Translations under genes and position numbers: made by a program
Assembly: GCF_028453695.1 (NCBI RefSeq)
Contig: NC_135777.1
Span: 13,009,714-13,073,713, forward strand
Origin: Augochlora pura
Lineage: Eukaryota; Arthropoda; Insecta; Hymenoptera; Halictidae
DNA length: 64,000 bases
Reading direction: 5' to 3'
Shown here: positions 35,461 through 47,838 of the stretch, in pieces
Position numbering within the stretch: the stretch's first letter is position 1
Layout: each line of letters starts with the position of its first letter
Notes under the pieces: generated by a model
Database searches by the model: none
The model's input: only the letters and a program-made list of their open reading frames with translations
Told to the model about the DNA's origin: nothing

Positions 35461-36165
35461 TATATATATTTTTTCACTCCGTTTGAATCTCTCGTTCTCT
35501 ATGCGATAATGGATGCTCGCAACACAACCCACCTCAGTTCCCACAAGCACAAATCATACACACACACAGTCAGTCTCGCATATTCACTCGAATATTGCAT
35601 ATTCGACGACACACTCGCAATGTTGACGCCATTTTTGCGATCGCACTCATAAAACCACAACACGGGCTAAAAAATTAATAAAGCTTCGGTGCCAAAGGAT
35701 GAAGACGCATCGAAATTCGAAAAGAAGTAAAAGCCCGCAAGGTCCTTTAAAAATAACTCTCGCAGCAGCAATTACCCGGGTCCCTCGAAAAGCGAGACAG
35801 GACCTTCGGAAGCGAATCGATCTCGGCTGACACGCGATCGCGAGAAGGATCCCGACGCGATGCGGCGATCCCTTCCGCTTGGCAGAATGTCGGGTCCGAG
35901 CCGGATTGGTCTCTTAAAAGAATTGCACGGCGAGTAATCGATGGTCGGTAGAGAGGCAGAAGCGGAGAGACAGTGCCGCAGGAGGAGGATCGGCAGGGCA
36001 ATCAGGACGAATGCGCCGGGGGTGATAAAGTGAAACGGCGTCGCGCGTTTAATTGGAGCTTGTGACGCGTTTCTGGCATTAAGTATGATGTTGCGTTGAG
36101 TTCAATTAAAATGGAAATCGGGGATGGCCGGTGGTGCCCTCCGCGTCTTCGTCGCTCGCCGTAGA
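35461..36165. other. No gene seen
   Basis: AT-rich then GC-rich. An 84-codon minus frame at 35,747-36,001 is unrecognised. Confidence 0.6.
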
Positions 36166-36262
36166 TCCTACGTGCCGCGTCCTACGTCCTACGTCCTACG
36201 TCCTTCGCCCTACGTCCTACGTGCTCCGTCCTTCGTCCTACGTCCTACGTCCTTCGTCCTGG
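36166..36262 (+). repeat. 7-bp satellite (TCCTACG)
   Basis: About 14 heptamers, mostly TCCTACG with TCCTTCG variants. Because 7 is not a multiple of 3, every frame stays open and reads as the same seven-residue repeat (Arg-Pro-Thr-Ser-Tyr-Val-Leu). This creates a convincing-looking but spurious 169-codon frame. Confidence 0.9.
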
Positions 36263-39200
36263 ATCCTGCACACACGTGCACGCATACAGAGAGACGCGAA
36301 ACGGCCGGTTGTTTTCGCTCGTACCGACTGATCCTTTCAGCCCGACTGCTTCCCCCCTCGCTCCCGCGTGCCTCAACCCCTTCTTTTCGTCGCCGGGATC
36401 GTCAAGAGCGTCCCTATCGACTTGTTCGTTCGTTCTTCCTCGTCCTGTCCGCGAGAGCACGAGCGAGGATCCTCGAAGAGCAGCAACGGCCCCAACAGCT
36501 ACCAGGGAACCCCACCGCCGCCGCCGCCGCCACCACCGCTCGCAGAGCGTCCCGATCTGAAAATAGTTCGGTGCTCGACGGGGCTCTCCTAATGAACCCG
36601 AGATTAGAAGTCAGCCCCGGGACCGAACGGTAGATACCGGGCGCAATTAACACTGAAATATCATCGGTGTGGGTCCGTTAGGGACGGTACACGTCGTGTG
36701 TCTCAGGTGGGGCTGCTACGAACGTGAAAGAGGTATGGGAGAGAGCCCGAGACAAGGGACCAAAGGACCGGCCAATTTTATGGACTCCTAAATTAGCCGA
36801 TCCCTGCCCGCCGATTCACGCGAACTCGCCCTCGAGTTACTCGTTACGCGATCCTATACTCCCGCGACCGAATCCGAAACGGACGCGGATCTGTGCAAAA
36901 ATCGTCGGCGTATCAAGTATCCCTGTGCGATCGTGGCGAACGACGTTTGGTAATTGTAATTTGATTTCGGAAAATTTATTGTATAATACTGTCTGATTTT
37001 TAATTTATTTATTTATCTAATTATTCACGGGAATCGGGGTATTTAAAGAGAGATAATAACTTGACATAACCTTAACAGAAGGGTATAAATAATGATTGAC
37101 GAGTAATTCGCCCAACAGAGTGATAGGACAGCCGAAATAGGCCGATGAGGACGTAGAAAATAGGTGGGCCATATTTACGTTAATAATTATTCGATTAACA
37201 CTTGCATGGAAATCGTGAAGAGTACTACGTTGCTCGATGATAAAAATATGACGATGTCGTAAACGAAAAACAGCAGTATTTATGAGAATATTGTCTGAAA
37301 TATTCACTATTTCTACCCGCTCTAGTTTCTACAGTCTGTAGAAATTACTGTACTGGGAATATTAGCCTGATTCTATTGCAACATAATATCGATTTACACA
37401 TGTTCCATCGACGAGTGATTAATTCATTTCACAAGCTCATATATGCGCGAACTGTAACGCATTTATCAATTTTTCTGAATGATGCAAATGAGTTAACAAC
37501 TAGGATTTTCTCTCTACTCACTATATGCAATAAAATAATCATGGGACAAGTAGCCGCTTCGTAATACGGCGCAAGAGAAAACCTTTCTATGGACGAATCG
37601 TGTGAAAGACAGTGTAATTTGGACATTTGGAATCGAGACAGGTGTGCCCGAAAACAGAAAAATTAATAGGTAACCGCAATTAGCGCTGGGAGTTCAAAGA
37701 ACGCACGGAACCGTTCTTCTTGGAAGGAAGTAAATCGAGAGAGAGTGAGAGAGGCGGAGGATACAATTAAAATTCCACTTGTTATTAGCCACTCCCAAAT
37801 AAAATCGCCTCCAACGAAACCCCGAAACGGTCCAATAAAATCGAATAAGCTCGGATTCCTTCCGGTTGGAGAACCCGAATGGTTTAGAAGCCTTCTCGGA
37901 CAGGCTGGGCTGGATTCAAAACTTAATTAGGAATTCGCTAAACAGGTTTCGGTTATTGTGTCTCGTTCATCTAAGGAACCGATCGTGTTCTTTAACGATC
38001 TTGCGCAACACCGTGATCCTACGGTCAAGATCGCCGGGAGGGTTAATCGACAAGCAAACAATGAGCGATAGTTGGAGCGCAACAAATGGTGATGGCCTGT
38101 GATAGTAGTTTTTGCCATGATCCTTAAACATTTCTGGAATTGTCAACAAATGAGTGGATTAGAATGACAGCGGTGTAAGTCGCATTTTCCTCACAAGCAG
38201 TGAATACTATTGTATATTAACGCGTGTTTAACTGACCAAGTTTATTGTTAAGGTAACTTACTTTATCGTAATTTTATAATTGATTTCGCTTGTCGTTTTA
38301 ACATTCTGACACGTATGAAATAGATTTTAAGACGCGAGATGAATTCCAAGATAGAATTCATGCTGCTCTGGTTCTATTGGTTCTTTCAGGATAATCCAAC
38401 AAATTTCATTTACATTAATATCCATTTCATATTGTGGTATAATATAGTATATACAGACGTCAAAACCTTGTAATTTTAGAGTACTTATGTGGTACAGAAG
38501 AGGAGGATAATTGAGGAGCTAGGAGGAACTATGGGGTCTCACAATGTGGTCCTACCTAATATTAAAAATATAGAATCTTTTAATATATCATAGTGGTAAA
38601 AACTAAAGAACCTGAAAGTACGTTGAATCAATAACTAATTTGTGTATTTAGAAAGGTATAATGTGGACAAATATGATTTTTAGAATTACGCAATAAAATA
38701 ATAATGAACAGTACACTTTTCATTTCTACATACACATATGTATATACATATGTGCTACTCTTCCAACTTTTGAATAAGAAACTATGTATACATTAATATG
38801 TCTATATATGAGTCATGAATATGTTTATGTTAATAAACGTCGAATTTTCTACGTATAAAAACAGATATGAGAGAACGAGTACATGACATACAAATGTAGA
38901 GGTACGTGTGTATGAGTGTAGCAAATGAATGGTTGGGGCGCTTCGATCGATATTCGCATCGTGCAGGCTCAATATACAGAATTGCGATAGTATCGTTACA
39001 AGGCCATCGAAGGTGTACTTATAAAGGTGCCTGTGCGCAGATATCATTAGGAGTCGATACATTTTGATATCCGATAATCATGTATATGCTTGTGATTCCG
39101 CGTTTCTTTGTCACAAGGAATCAATACTGCTCGAACATGCTCGCGGCCCATTACTATCTGCAACAGCAAGAGAAACAACGAGCCGTACGGAGAGATTTGT

Positions 39201-39563
39201 AGCGGATCGACGAGCGTTAGGCGGAGCGGGTTCACGCGGGACAATGAATTCCGAGTCGGAAAGAGAGCGGCGTGTGTATCCTCGAAATCGTGAATCGAAG
39301 CAGAAAGAGATCGTTAAGCGTGGACGAATAAGTCTAATAGAGGTATAAGTGGCTCGAGTCGCTCGGCTCGGCCCGCTCCGGTTTTAAGGCTGCGCTCCTG
39401 TTGCGGCCGGTTGCCACCGTGCGTGGTCGAGAGAGACTACCCGGTGGTAGAGGCTTAATAAGACATCGTGACTCGGCGTAACGTCAGGCCCTAAGTGATC
39501 GGTTAATTGTACATTAAACCGTACATAATAGAATTATCGACGAGGGAGACGGAGGAGAACGAA
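36263..39563. other. Mixed DNA, no gene seen
   Basis: A CCG/CCA triplet tract lies at 36,511-36,540. GC-rich DNA continues to 36,950, then AT-rich DNA to 39,100. Frames of 60-96 codons occur on both strands with no recognisable product. The patch at 38,700-38,760 is rich in CATATGTATA palindromes. Confidence 0.55.
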
Positions 39564-39659
39564 GGAGAGAGAAGGAGAGAGAATGTGTAAGAGTGAGAGA
39601 GACCAAGAGAGAGAGAGAGAGAGAAAGAGAGAAATAGTGCGAGAGTAAGAGAGAGAGAC
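39564..39659 (+). repeat. GA microsatellite
   Basis: About 95 bp of interrupted GA. It is the last dinucleotide tract of this kind until 58,082. Confidence 0.9.
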
Positions 39660-40201
39660 CGAAGGCCCAGGCGATTCCGTCTCGAAGGTGAATCTCGGGC
39701 TACCGATCCCTCGCGTGGATCGCTCCCTATTTATACACCTTCGGTTTCGGATTATACTTCGGCTTTTTTTCCCCTCGCACGAGCCAGTTGCGCGGCCAGC
39801 CGATTGCCTGTCAGACATTACCTCTTACTTTCTCGATAAAGCTGTTAGTATAACGATTCAAACCGCTCCTCGTTTACGATCCCGCGAACCACGCGGACGG
39901 CTCGCTCCCAATTAACCATAGATTTACGGAACCGTTGCTTTGACGGATCTCCGGCTGCGTGATTCGCTTTACTGCACTCCTCGGGGCTTCCGACGCGATC
40001 AAATTAAATTTCTATGTCGACTCTCCAGTCTACTTTCGATGAATTACGGCTGCTTCCCTTCGCCCGCGGGTGTTTCGCCGCGCGAAGCACCGAGGCCCGT
40101 TGACCATCCGAAAGTGAACAGTTCCATTCTTCGAACTGCAGTAGTTGAACTCGATTTAAAGCGGCGTTGTTTTCGTGATCTTACGCTAGTCGATCGATTA
40201 C
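39660..40201. other. GC-rich DNA, no gene seen
   Basis: Unrecognised plus frames of 75-88 codons occupy most of this stretch; no domain or splice site supports them. Confidence 0.6.
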
Positions 40202-40633
40202 TTTAATCGTCGATGAAATTGATAAAATTCCCTGTCGAGGAACAAGAAGGTCGAAAGTGAAAATTTAATACAACATACATATGCAGGCCTAGCGAAACGG
40301 CTATCGACTGTATTTTGCATTCGTACGAAGCAATTTGACTCACCCTGTACTTTCAAATCAGAATGAGAATTTATTGATTCGAAGTAGCGTTATCTTCGTG
40401 TCCTTGAACGTTGTTCGTCAGATTACCTGTATTTAATCGTTGATGGAATTGATAACATTCATTATTACGGCACAAGGATGTCTGCGCTGTCTTCGGTAAA
40501 TCTGTAATGCATCCAACAGATGCGTGTGTGGCAGGTCGTCTATCAACTGCATTTCGTATTCGTACGAAGCGACTCGACTCGCCCTGTACTTTCCTCTCCG
40601 TACGAGAATTTATTGATTAGTGGCATCGTTATC
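40202..40633 (+). repeat. Diverged tandem duplication, about 230-bp unit
   Basis: Unit 1 (40,202-40,394) and unit 2 (40,432-40,633) share four ordered landmarks: TTTAATCGTYGATGRAATTG at the start, ATTCGTACGAAGC, GACTCRCCCTGTACTTTC, and GAGAATTTATTGATT near the end, with spacing conserved to within a few bases. The middle is much more diverged than the ends. No shared open frame. Confidence 0.8.
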
Positions 40634-41401
40634 GATAAATTCGCATGCTATTCGTCGAAACGATAGCATCCGACGGAAGGTGAACCCCGGCGTTATAATA
40701 ATTTAGATACGGCTTCACGCACGATTTCCCGCGTCTGGTATCGGCGACGCGCCGCGTCAAGGATTTTCGCGGCAAGATTCGAGCCCGCTAATTGTCCGAT
40801 AATCTTTTCTATTAATTACCGGATCGATGGTCGCAATTAGTCGGCGCATGTACGGCGACACGGGGAACGTCGCTGGCCGGCGTCCCGCGGATCGCGGATC
40901 GGGCAATATTAATCTTCGCGTTCCCCCCGGTGGCGTTCGACTGGCAATGGTTTGATACCTGGTAACCCTAACGCAATCAGTCACGGCGCGTTACGATGAT
41001 TTCATTCCCGTCCGCCGCTATTAATTATCGCTCGAGTGGGCCGTGAGCTTCGTATAAACACGGATCTAGCACGTCGAAATAACTAATACCGCTCGGCCGA
41101 CGAAGAAGCTGGAGGTAATTAATGAAGTGCGCCGCGATACCATTTTAGTCGGGACGCGTACGACTGGTTTCTACCGCCGTGCCGTGCCGAGCCGAGCCGA
41201 GCCGAGCCGCTGCAGCGCAGGGGACCGTATGCAACGGCGCACGGTTGCACCGCGATTTAAATAACGAGAATCATCCTGTCCGGTTATTGCGTCGACTAGC
41301 CGCCCCGATCCTCGCTTTCCTTTGAGATTCGCTCCGTGACGATTCAGCCGCTGTCCTTGCCATTTTAGGGCCATCGAAATCCCCCTCGCCTCGATGATAA
41401 C

Positions 41402-41419
41402 TTATCTTCGCGAAGATAA
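41402..41419. other. Perfect 18-bp palindrome
   Basis: TTATCTTCGCGAAGATAA is its own reverse complement. Such a site could be bound by a dimeric factor, but chance is possible: about 0.25 perfect 18-bp palindromes are expected in 64 kb under equal base use. Confidence 0.5.
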
Positions 41420-43500
41420 CGTCCGAATTTGGCGATGATTACTAAGAACTTTACGATCAATTTTCTTGTCATTGATTTTCGACAGCGGCAGGAATTTTAT
41501 TTGATAATGTAACGGATCGCCTGCAGCGGCATAGGCCAAATGTATTTGTTTAGATGAAAGTCATCAATGATATCGGAACGGAGATCCATAGATTAATGAT
41601 GCGAATGTTTGTTCAATGGGATAACTCCCTTGCCACATAGTCAATATAAGTCACAGGAGAGCGTTCATATAATTAATGAGGCTTTTAAGACGTAAATGGA
41701 ACTCGTAAAACGTGTTTTAGTTGCATATCGGCTGTAGAATGTAGATCAATTTATTTATAGGAATTAATTGCGATCGGACAAATCCTATTTATACAGTTGT
41801 CCTCGCGAAAGGATTTTATAAAGTTGCGAAAAAGTGTCGAACTAGTTGCACAGAATAAAAGGAATCAAACTGTACTAGGAAATTTATAGAGTTGCTTATT
41901 GAAACAAACCTGTCGCAAAATACCTCCGTGTTAACTTTTTGCGAACGAATGTCGACGTAGCGATAGTATCGAACTATATATCTTATCACAGAAACTGTAA
42001 ACATTCGTTAATCCATATAATAATAATCTCTCTTCGATAGAAACCAACTCAATGGACTGTTCTTCGGCAATATGAAATATTATACAGTAGATCAGATGAT
42101 TTATTATCAACACTTTAGGTACCGAATATTATCTATAAAAATCCTGGCAACATTAAAATCAAAAAGTTAAGATTTATCATAGCAACTATTAATTGAATTC
42201 TTCTGTATTCTAAAAACTCTACTAACTTTTAGCTTGTTCGTATATCAGTTCGATTTTATATTATAACAGAATTGCATTTCGAAATCCATGTCATAATCAG
42301 TGTCACCCATACGTGATCGACGCAGTAATCAACGTGTTAATTACTAAACGTGTAGACTATAATCGTATTTAATTGTAATCGAACAAAGTGGGTAGCGATC
42401 AATCATTCATCGGGAAGATATCGCAAAAGAAGGCCGAAAAATTGATCAGTTTCCCAGGTGAAAAATAGTGGATACAAGGTCCACGGGTGCACGTCGCGGT
42501 TCGATATCTTGGGCACGGTCCCCGAAAGAGAAGCAGGATAAAATGATAGGGCCCGGCGATCGAAAAGAAAGAGTCCAAGGTCCGTCGTGAGCCGGCTCGG
42601 CGTTCGAGCAACGAAAATAAGAGAAGGTACACAAGCGAGGCAGAGCCGCGGAGGAGGCAGACAGGTTGGCGGAGATTGCGCGATTGGTACCCGGAGGTGA
42701 GCGCGTTAACCACGAAGAGCTCGTTCAGGAAATATGCGGGTCTCGGTCGTATGTAACCCGCGTGCGGAGCGGCGATCCCGGGAGCAAGGCAGCGGCAGCA
42801 GCGGCAGCAGCAGCAGCACGTGCTTCTTCGGTTCGTTTATTAACCGTGGGTTAATACGCCGTTTAGAGGCCGGCGGGACGCTCGCATTATAAAGCCGAAT
42901 GATCCCGCGATAGGGATTCATTAACCGTCGTTAATTAAGACATTATCACTTTATAATGATCTCGGGGCCCGGGGCTTTAATGAATGAATGAAACACGCCT
43001 CATAAATAATTAATCCGAAGTCGATTAAGCCCTAGCCAGTGGTCGCGCGGCCTTGCGACCAGACGCGTCGCGACGTTTCGACGCGAGAGAAACAGCAAGC
43101 GTAAACGAGCATCTAGGCAGCTCGCTCGCATCGGGTGCATCTGTTCCTCCGTGTATCCCTCTGGTGCACGCTTCGAAAGAGGACACCTACATAGATCGCA
43201 CCCGCGCGGATCGAACGCGTCCACGCAAGTAGAACGAGGACAATGTTTCCCCGGGCCTGATAGTTCTAATTGGACGAGGCTGCCGGTGATCGCGATTTGG
43301 ACCCGAGAATCTGACCCATAAAGCAAGAAAGCATGATGCGCCAACTCGCTGAACTAAGAACGAAAGTGCGGGCGACCTGTAACGGAGCCGGCTGCGAGGC
43401 TCTGCGATTATCGAGCCTATAACCTGCATCGAATCGAATCGAATCGCGTCGCGTCGAACCGCGCCGCACGGAGACTGGGTTTCGCCGATTAATAAACGTT

Positions 43501-43521
43501 CCGGCGCGCGCGCCGCGCCGG
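43501..43521. other. GC-rich perfect hairpin
   Basis: CCGGCGCG and CGCGCCGG form an 8-bp stem around a 5-base CG loop. It sits in CpG-rich DNA, where such hairpins arise easily. Confidence 0.6.
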
Positions 43522-45245
43522 TCATTTTTACAGTTTTCGCTTCCGAGAAATTCGTTATTTAATCAAGCTTGTATCTCGATGCGCAATTTGCACGTGACGC
43601 GATCACGTAACGCCGCAGCGCGCTCGCAACGCGCTGCTTTATTTATGGTCCGCTACGGCCGTTCGTTAATCAAACCGATGCGACGGAATCGTTGCACGCG
43701 CTACTCACCGGTGCTACCGCACTTTAATACCGATCTCGGCCGCAGCTACACACCTCCACTGTCAACATGCACGATCTACACCGGCTCCGCCGGACTTTAC
43801 AGATCGCAATCCCAACGAAAACAATGGGGGAATTTGTGTCTTTCTTAATTGTGCATGGTTGGTTACAGAGGGTTTCGATTCAATGGCAATCTGAAACATA
43901 AAATATCTGGTTACCGGTATAAAAAAACTACCCTTGCGCAGACTTTAAAGGTATTTACGATAACCAGGATGAGGCATGGATTAATTGTTATTGTTGTAGA
44001 CAACTTCGGTGATATTCAATTGTTATTCGACGTCAATTTATACGCAGTGGAATTTCGATTGTCCTATGCAGAGCGGCACTAGGGTAATACAAGTGATACG
44101 AGGTACAAATTTCATTCACCGGTTGCAAGAAATCGGGAACAGATAGAAATTTCTTTCAATATTTAATCATTGTAGCCACTTACAAGTTATTCATAGACAT
44201 TCTGAAATTTTTTTGTTTTTTCTTCATTGTTTGAACGTTAAATCTATCGAACCCCAAACATAGTTAGGTATGTGCTGCTTTATAACTTTACTATAATATA
44301 TTAATGTATTAATTATAAGGTATTATAATAATATATTATTATCATAATGTACGTTTGAATTAAGCGTACCATGTAATGAATGATTTTCTACGAAAGAATT
44401 TTTATAATTTCAGCGACGACGGAAAGAGATGTGTGAAACCAATCAGTTTTATTGACTCGATACGTTTACTGTTAATTCACATCTACTCATTTTTATCGTG
44501 AACGTATAAAATTTGGACTCCACCTGTAATCATTATTCATGTAAACAGTAAATCGTTTTACGAGTTGCCCGAGATCGATCTGATTACACGAGAGACGCAT
44601 TTGCAGGGTGACGCTTCCGTTTCGTCTCTGTTGCAAACCGTCTCCGAATCGATGGTGCAACGTTTTCCCTTACGCGTTTTTATAAAAACCACCGCGCGGA
44701 CGGGAATTTGCATAAATACCCGCAGTCCGGCCGTGATAATTGTACAGAGAGTTCGTAAACTGCATGTAGACGGTGACAACAAGCCGCTACAAGCGTAATT
44801 GCCGAGGAATTACATCGTTTCGACACGACTGGTATCATAGTGTGCATAATCTTAATGGCAAACCGTCTATTACCGTTATCCCAAAGCTCATTGTTTTCTC
44901 GCTCTGAAGCCAATCACGGCGCAACGTTTCTTTAGCTTTTATTTAATAACCACCGGTGCATGGAGCGCGGGGGCGTAGCGGAGCGACGAAGCCTCTCGAA
45001 ATTGTGAAATTTCTCTGGGGAGAGCGAGTTTACGCGTGTCCGCGTCGGCCGGTAAAAGAGAAGAGAGCTGTGGCACCGTGTCGAATCAGTGAGAAGCGGA
45101 GAACGCAACGATGCGGAACCAAGAAAAGTTAAATAGAACCGTGCCAGAGAATCCGGCACTCGTAATTATCGAGACACAAATTTTCCAGCGACTTTTCCCG
45201 TCGATCGGAGAAGCTGCAATCCATCGTTAATTAAAGAAGAAAAGA

Positions 45246-45540
45246 TTAACACGTTGACCGGTACATGCGATAATCGAAATTACATACTTGAGAATTACTT
45301 TCATTAACTAAAAGGTTCTCCATTACTAAAGTTTAACAAAACTGCTATCGGTTGCTTCTAACTCACACATTCTCTTGTATTTCGCAAGTCTGCGTATGTT
45401 ATAAATGCATAAAGATCCGCAGTTTCGTTACGACTAATTAACTATTCACGATTTTATTGATTTTTCCATTCTTCACTTTGAAAGCAAGGATAACAACAAT
45501 GATTCTGTATTTTATCAAGCATTCATACTCAACAGGTTAA
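45246..45540. mobile_element. TTAA-ended miniature element
   Basis: The left end TTAACACGTTGA and the complement of the right end TTAACCTGTTGA match at 10 of 12 positions, and both are bounded by TTAA. The 295-bp interior is AT-rich and noncoding and carries the dispersed motif ATAAATGCATAAAGATCC at 45,401. A second TTAA element starts 15 bp downstream, so the two are nearly back to back. Confidence 0.55.
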
Positions 45541-45554
45541 TGCTAGATATGGGA

Positions 45555-45764
45555 TTAACCCCTTGCTTGCACAGCTGCGTTGATTAGCTTTCATAGCTAC
45601 TTTCTCGCTCTAATAAAACGAGAATATATATGTTTATTACATGTCTCTACTTTCATTTCATTTTGGTAACAGAAGAACAAAATTATGAACAACGTTCATA
45701 TGTAGTAGTTTATGTATGAAACCTTCATTACGTGTCTCGCAGTGGTTATAGTGCAAAGGGTTAA
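45555..45764. mobile_element. TTAA-ended miniature element
   Basis: The left end TTAACCCCTTGC and the complement of the right end TTAACCCTTTGC match at 11 of 12 positions, with TTAA at both edges. This is the most typical piggyBac-like pair in the window (TTAA plus CCCTTTGC). The 210-bp interior has no coding capacity. Its right end is nearly the same as the fragment at 21-39. Confidence 0.65.
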
Positions 45765-46337
45765 TGGGCCATTCTAGCAACGATTAACAAGCCTCGACTG
45801 TTTTCTTTTTTAAGGTTCCGCTACATCGCAGGCGGAATTTTCGAGCGAACATGGGAAAAGGGTTTCTGAGACTAGTGGTTAGGCGAAGCCGACGACGACC
45901 ATGGCCGGGAGTTGGGCCAACTAGCCGGTCCGCCGCGAGGTCGACGCCGCCATGTGTCCGTTGACTCCTGCCCTCGAGCCTTAACCGCGGGCGAAAACGC
46001 GCGAGGACAGGCGTCGTTTAATTCAAAACGCGTATCGCGAAAAGTCACGGGCGCGTGTGCGAGTACGTGCGTGTACCAACACACGTGGCCGTTGCCGTCG
46101 CCGCCGCCGCCGCCGCCGCTCGTATCTGTCCAGCGACCGTCCTACCAACTCGCTCGAGCGCGTTTAGTTACGTCTAGATATACCGGAAAATCCGGTATGT
46201 GACACGACCTGCCCTTCCCGTTTCGTAAAGTGCCTTTTTTTCGCTCTGCTCGTCCTTTCAACCGGGAGCAACGCCAACGTAAGCAAACCAGTTCCCGTCG
46301 CGTAACGTACCGCAAGCGGAGGATCCAGCGGAAATCC
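45765..46337. other. GC-rich DNA, no gene seen
   Basis: Contains a GCC triplet tract near 46,098-46,120 and overlapping opposite-strand frames of under 100 codons that I do not recognise. Confidence 0.6.
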
Positions 46338-46640
46338 GCCGGCTTCGTAGACAGTCCATTTTTATCTGTGTCGAACGAGAGCAGTCAAATTATCCTCCTC
46401 GGCTGCTTCATTCGAGCGAACCTGCGATCTAATTCGTCCACGCTATCTGACTCTCAGCAATTTTCCTTGGGAGCCGGGCTCCTAGAACTCTGTGACGGCA
46501 GCTCTTGGAAAATCCTGCCGGCTTCGTAGACAATCCTTTTTTTATCTACATCTATGAGGACGTCGTTCAAGTCGATGAACTCTGCCATCTAATTTGTTCA
46601 TCCGCTAGAGTAACCAATTGCTGTGCCTCTAGCTTGTTTC
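46338..46640 (+). repeat. Diverged tandem duplication, 179-bp unit
   Basis: GCCGGCTTCGTAGACARTCC is found at 46,338 and again 179 bp later at 46,517. Both copies continue with a T-rich stretch, and later with ATCTAATTYGT and CAATTTTCC/CAATTGCTG landmarks. The second unit is partial. Reading frames differ between units. Confidence 0.75.
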
Positions 46641-47628
46641 CGGGAATAATTAATTTTATATTTATTGGACATAACGTTGAATCGTTTCTTTTATTCTTGA
46701 TTAAAAGAATGTAATATGTCTCATTCGATAAATAGAATTATTTATTTTTGAATAAGAAAATTGAATAAATCTTGTTCGATAAATGCGAAATTAATTATAT
46801 CCGAGAACAAGGAGTCTATTACGCAATTAGCAATGATTTCATAGCATTTCAATTTCTGGCGCGGTGGCGATCGGTTCAAAAATTGCGTTAGATTCTGTTG
46901 AACTTTTTTAGGTCAACGTTTCTTGAAACTTTTTGCGCGTCATAAATGCATAAAGATCCACAGTCTGGTCATAAAGTATTCATTCAGCCGCATATACGTG
47001 TCGTCAATCTCCGCGGTCATTCAAATGCTGCCGCTTTGCATTTTACTTTAACGTGTTCCTTTTTTTTTTCTCGGCCGATGTTTTGATCACTTTTAACTTT
47101 CGCGTTAGTCGGGCAACCTTCTCGATTCGGTTTGTTCGCATACAATCGGAAGAAAGTCCAAGTGGAACGACTGTAGAAAATTTACGCTTTGCATAAAGAC
47201 GCGCACGGCGTAATCACTCGAGATTGATGGCACGAGCGTGTACAGGAGGCGAACGGACCAGCTATTGCGACTATCAACGCGTCTCTCGGGTCGCATTTTC
47301 GAGAGGCAGACAGCAATCGTCCGGGATGAAGAATGTCCGCGATTATCCAATAAGAGGAGCGCCGAGGATTTCCGTTTTTCGCAGGCGAACAGGCGAAGCT
47401 CGTTCAACTTTGCTCGGACAGGCGTCCAAGGAGATATCAGCGTCGCGGTAAACACGGCTGTGCGGGGAAAAAAAGGCCGTCATAAATTACGTTCGCGCGG
47501 CCGGATAACAAGATTACGATCCGTGGAAGTCGACCGATCGAAAACGCGGCTTGTGCAAATGCGTTTTTTGCGCGGCGCGCATTCTCCTCCCGCAGCTGCG
47601 GGCCGGGAACAGGCGGGTGGAAGTGGGA
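46641..47628. other. No gene seen; dispersed repeat at 46,941-46,976
   Basis: At 46,942 the string ATAAATGCATAAAGATCCAC repeats one inside the 45,246-45,540 element almost exactly, so this is another fragment of that family without clear ends. The rest is AT-rich, then GC-rich, with an unrecognised 116-codon minus frame (47,105-47,455). Confidence 0.5.
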
Positions 47629-47838
47629 CGGGACGGAGCGGAACGGGACGAAGCGGAACGGGACCAGCCATCGATCCCGAAAAGTCCCGACATCGTTGAC
47701 TTTGGATCGTTCCGCGAATCCCTGCGATCCTTGCCTCGGTTTTTTCGCTTTTCTGCGGCGCAACGCGACGGTGCAGCGCGTCGGTGCAACGCGACGGTGC
47801 AACGCAGCGACGCGACGCGACGCGACGCGACGCGACAC
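47629..47838 (+). repeat. Short GC satellites: 15-bp and 5-bp units
   Basis: AGCGGAACGGGACGA-type 15-bp units (47,629-47,665) are followed, after a unique stretch, by GTGCAACGCGACG units that collapse into pure CGACG pentamers (47,761-47,838). These keep all frames open and explain the overlapping 130-200-codon frames on both strands here. Confidence 0.85.

Larger units (their letters stand above)
40634..45245. other. GC-rich and AT-rich blocks, no gene seen
   Basis: Small features inside: a CCGAG pentamer tract (about 41,179-41,209), an 18-bp perfect palindrome (41,402-41,419), a CAG triplet tract (42,788-42,818), an ATCGA pentamer tract (about 43,430-43,456), and a GC hairpin (43,501-43,521). 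Open frames of up to 114 codons in the GC-rich parts are unrecognised. AT-rich DNA fills 41,400-42,400 and 43,850-44,560. Confidence 0.55.

Noticed and set aside
36981..36993. miR-8-like TAATACTGTC
   Set aside because: The match stops after the first ten bases and no precursor hairpin is present.
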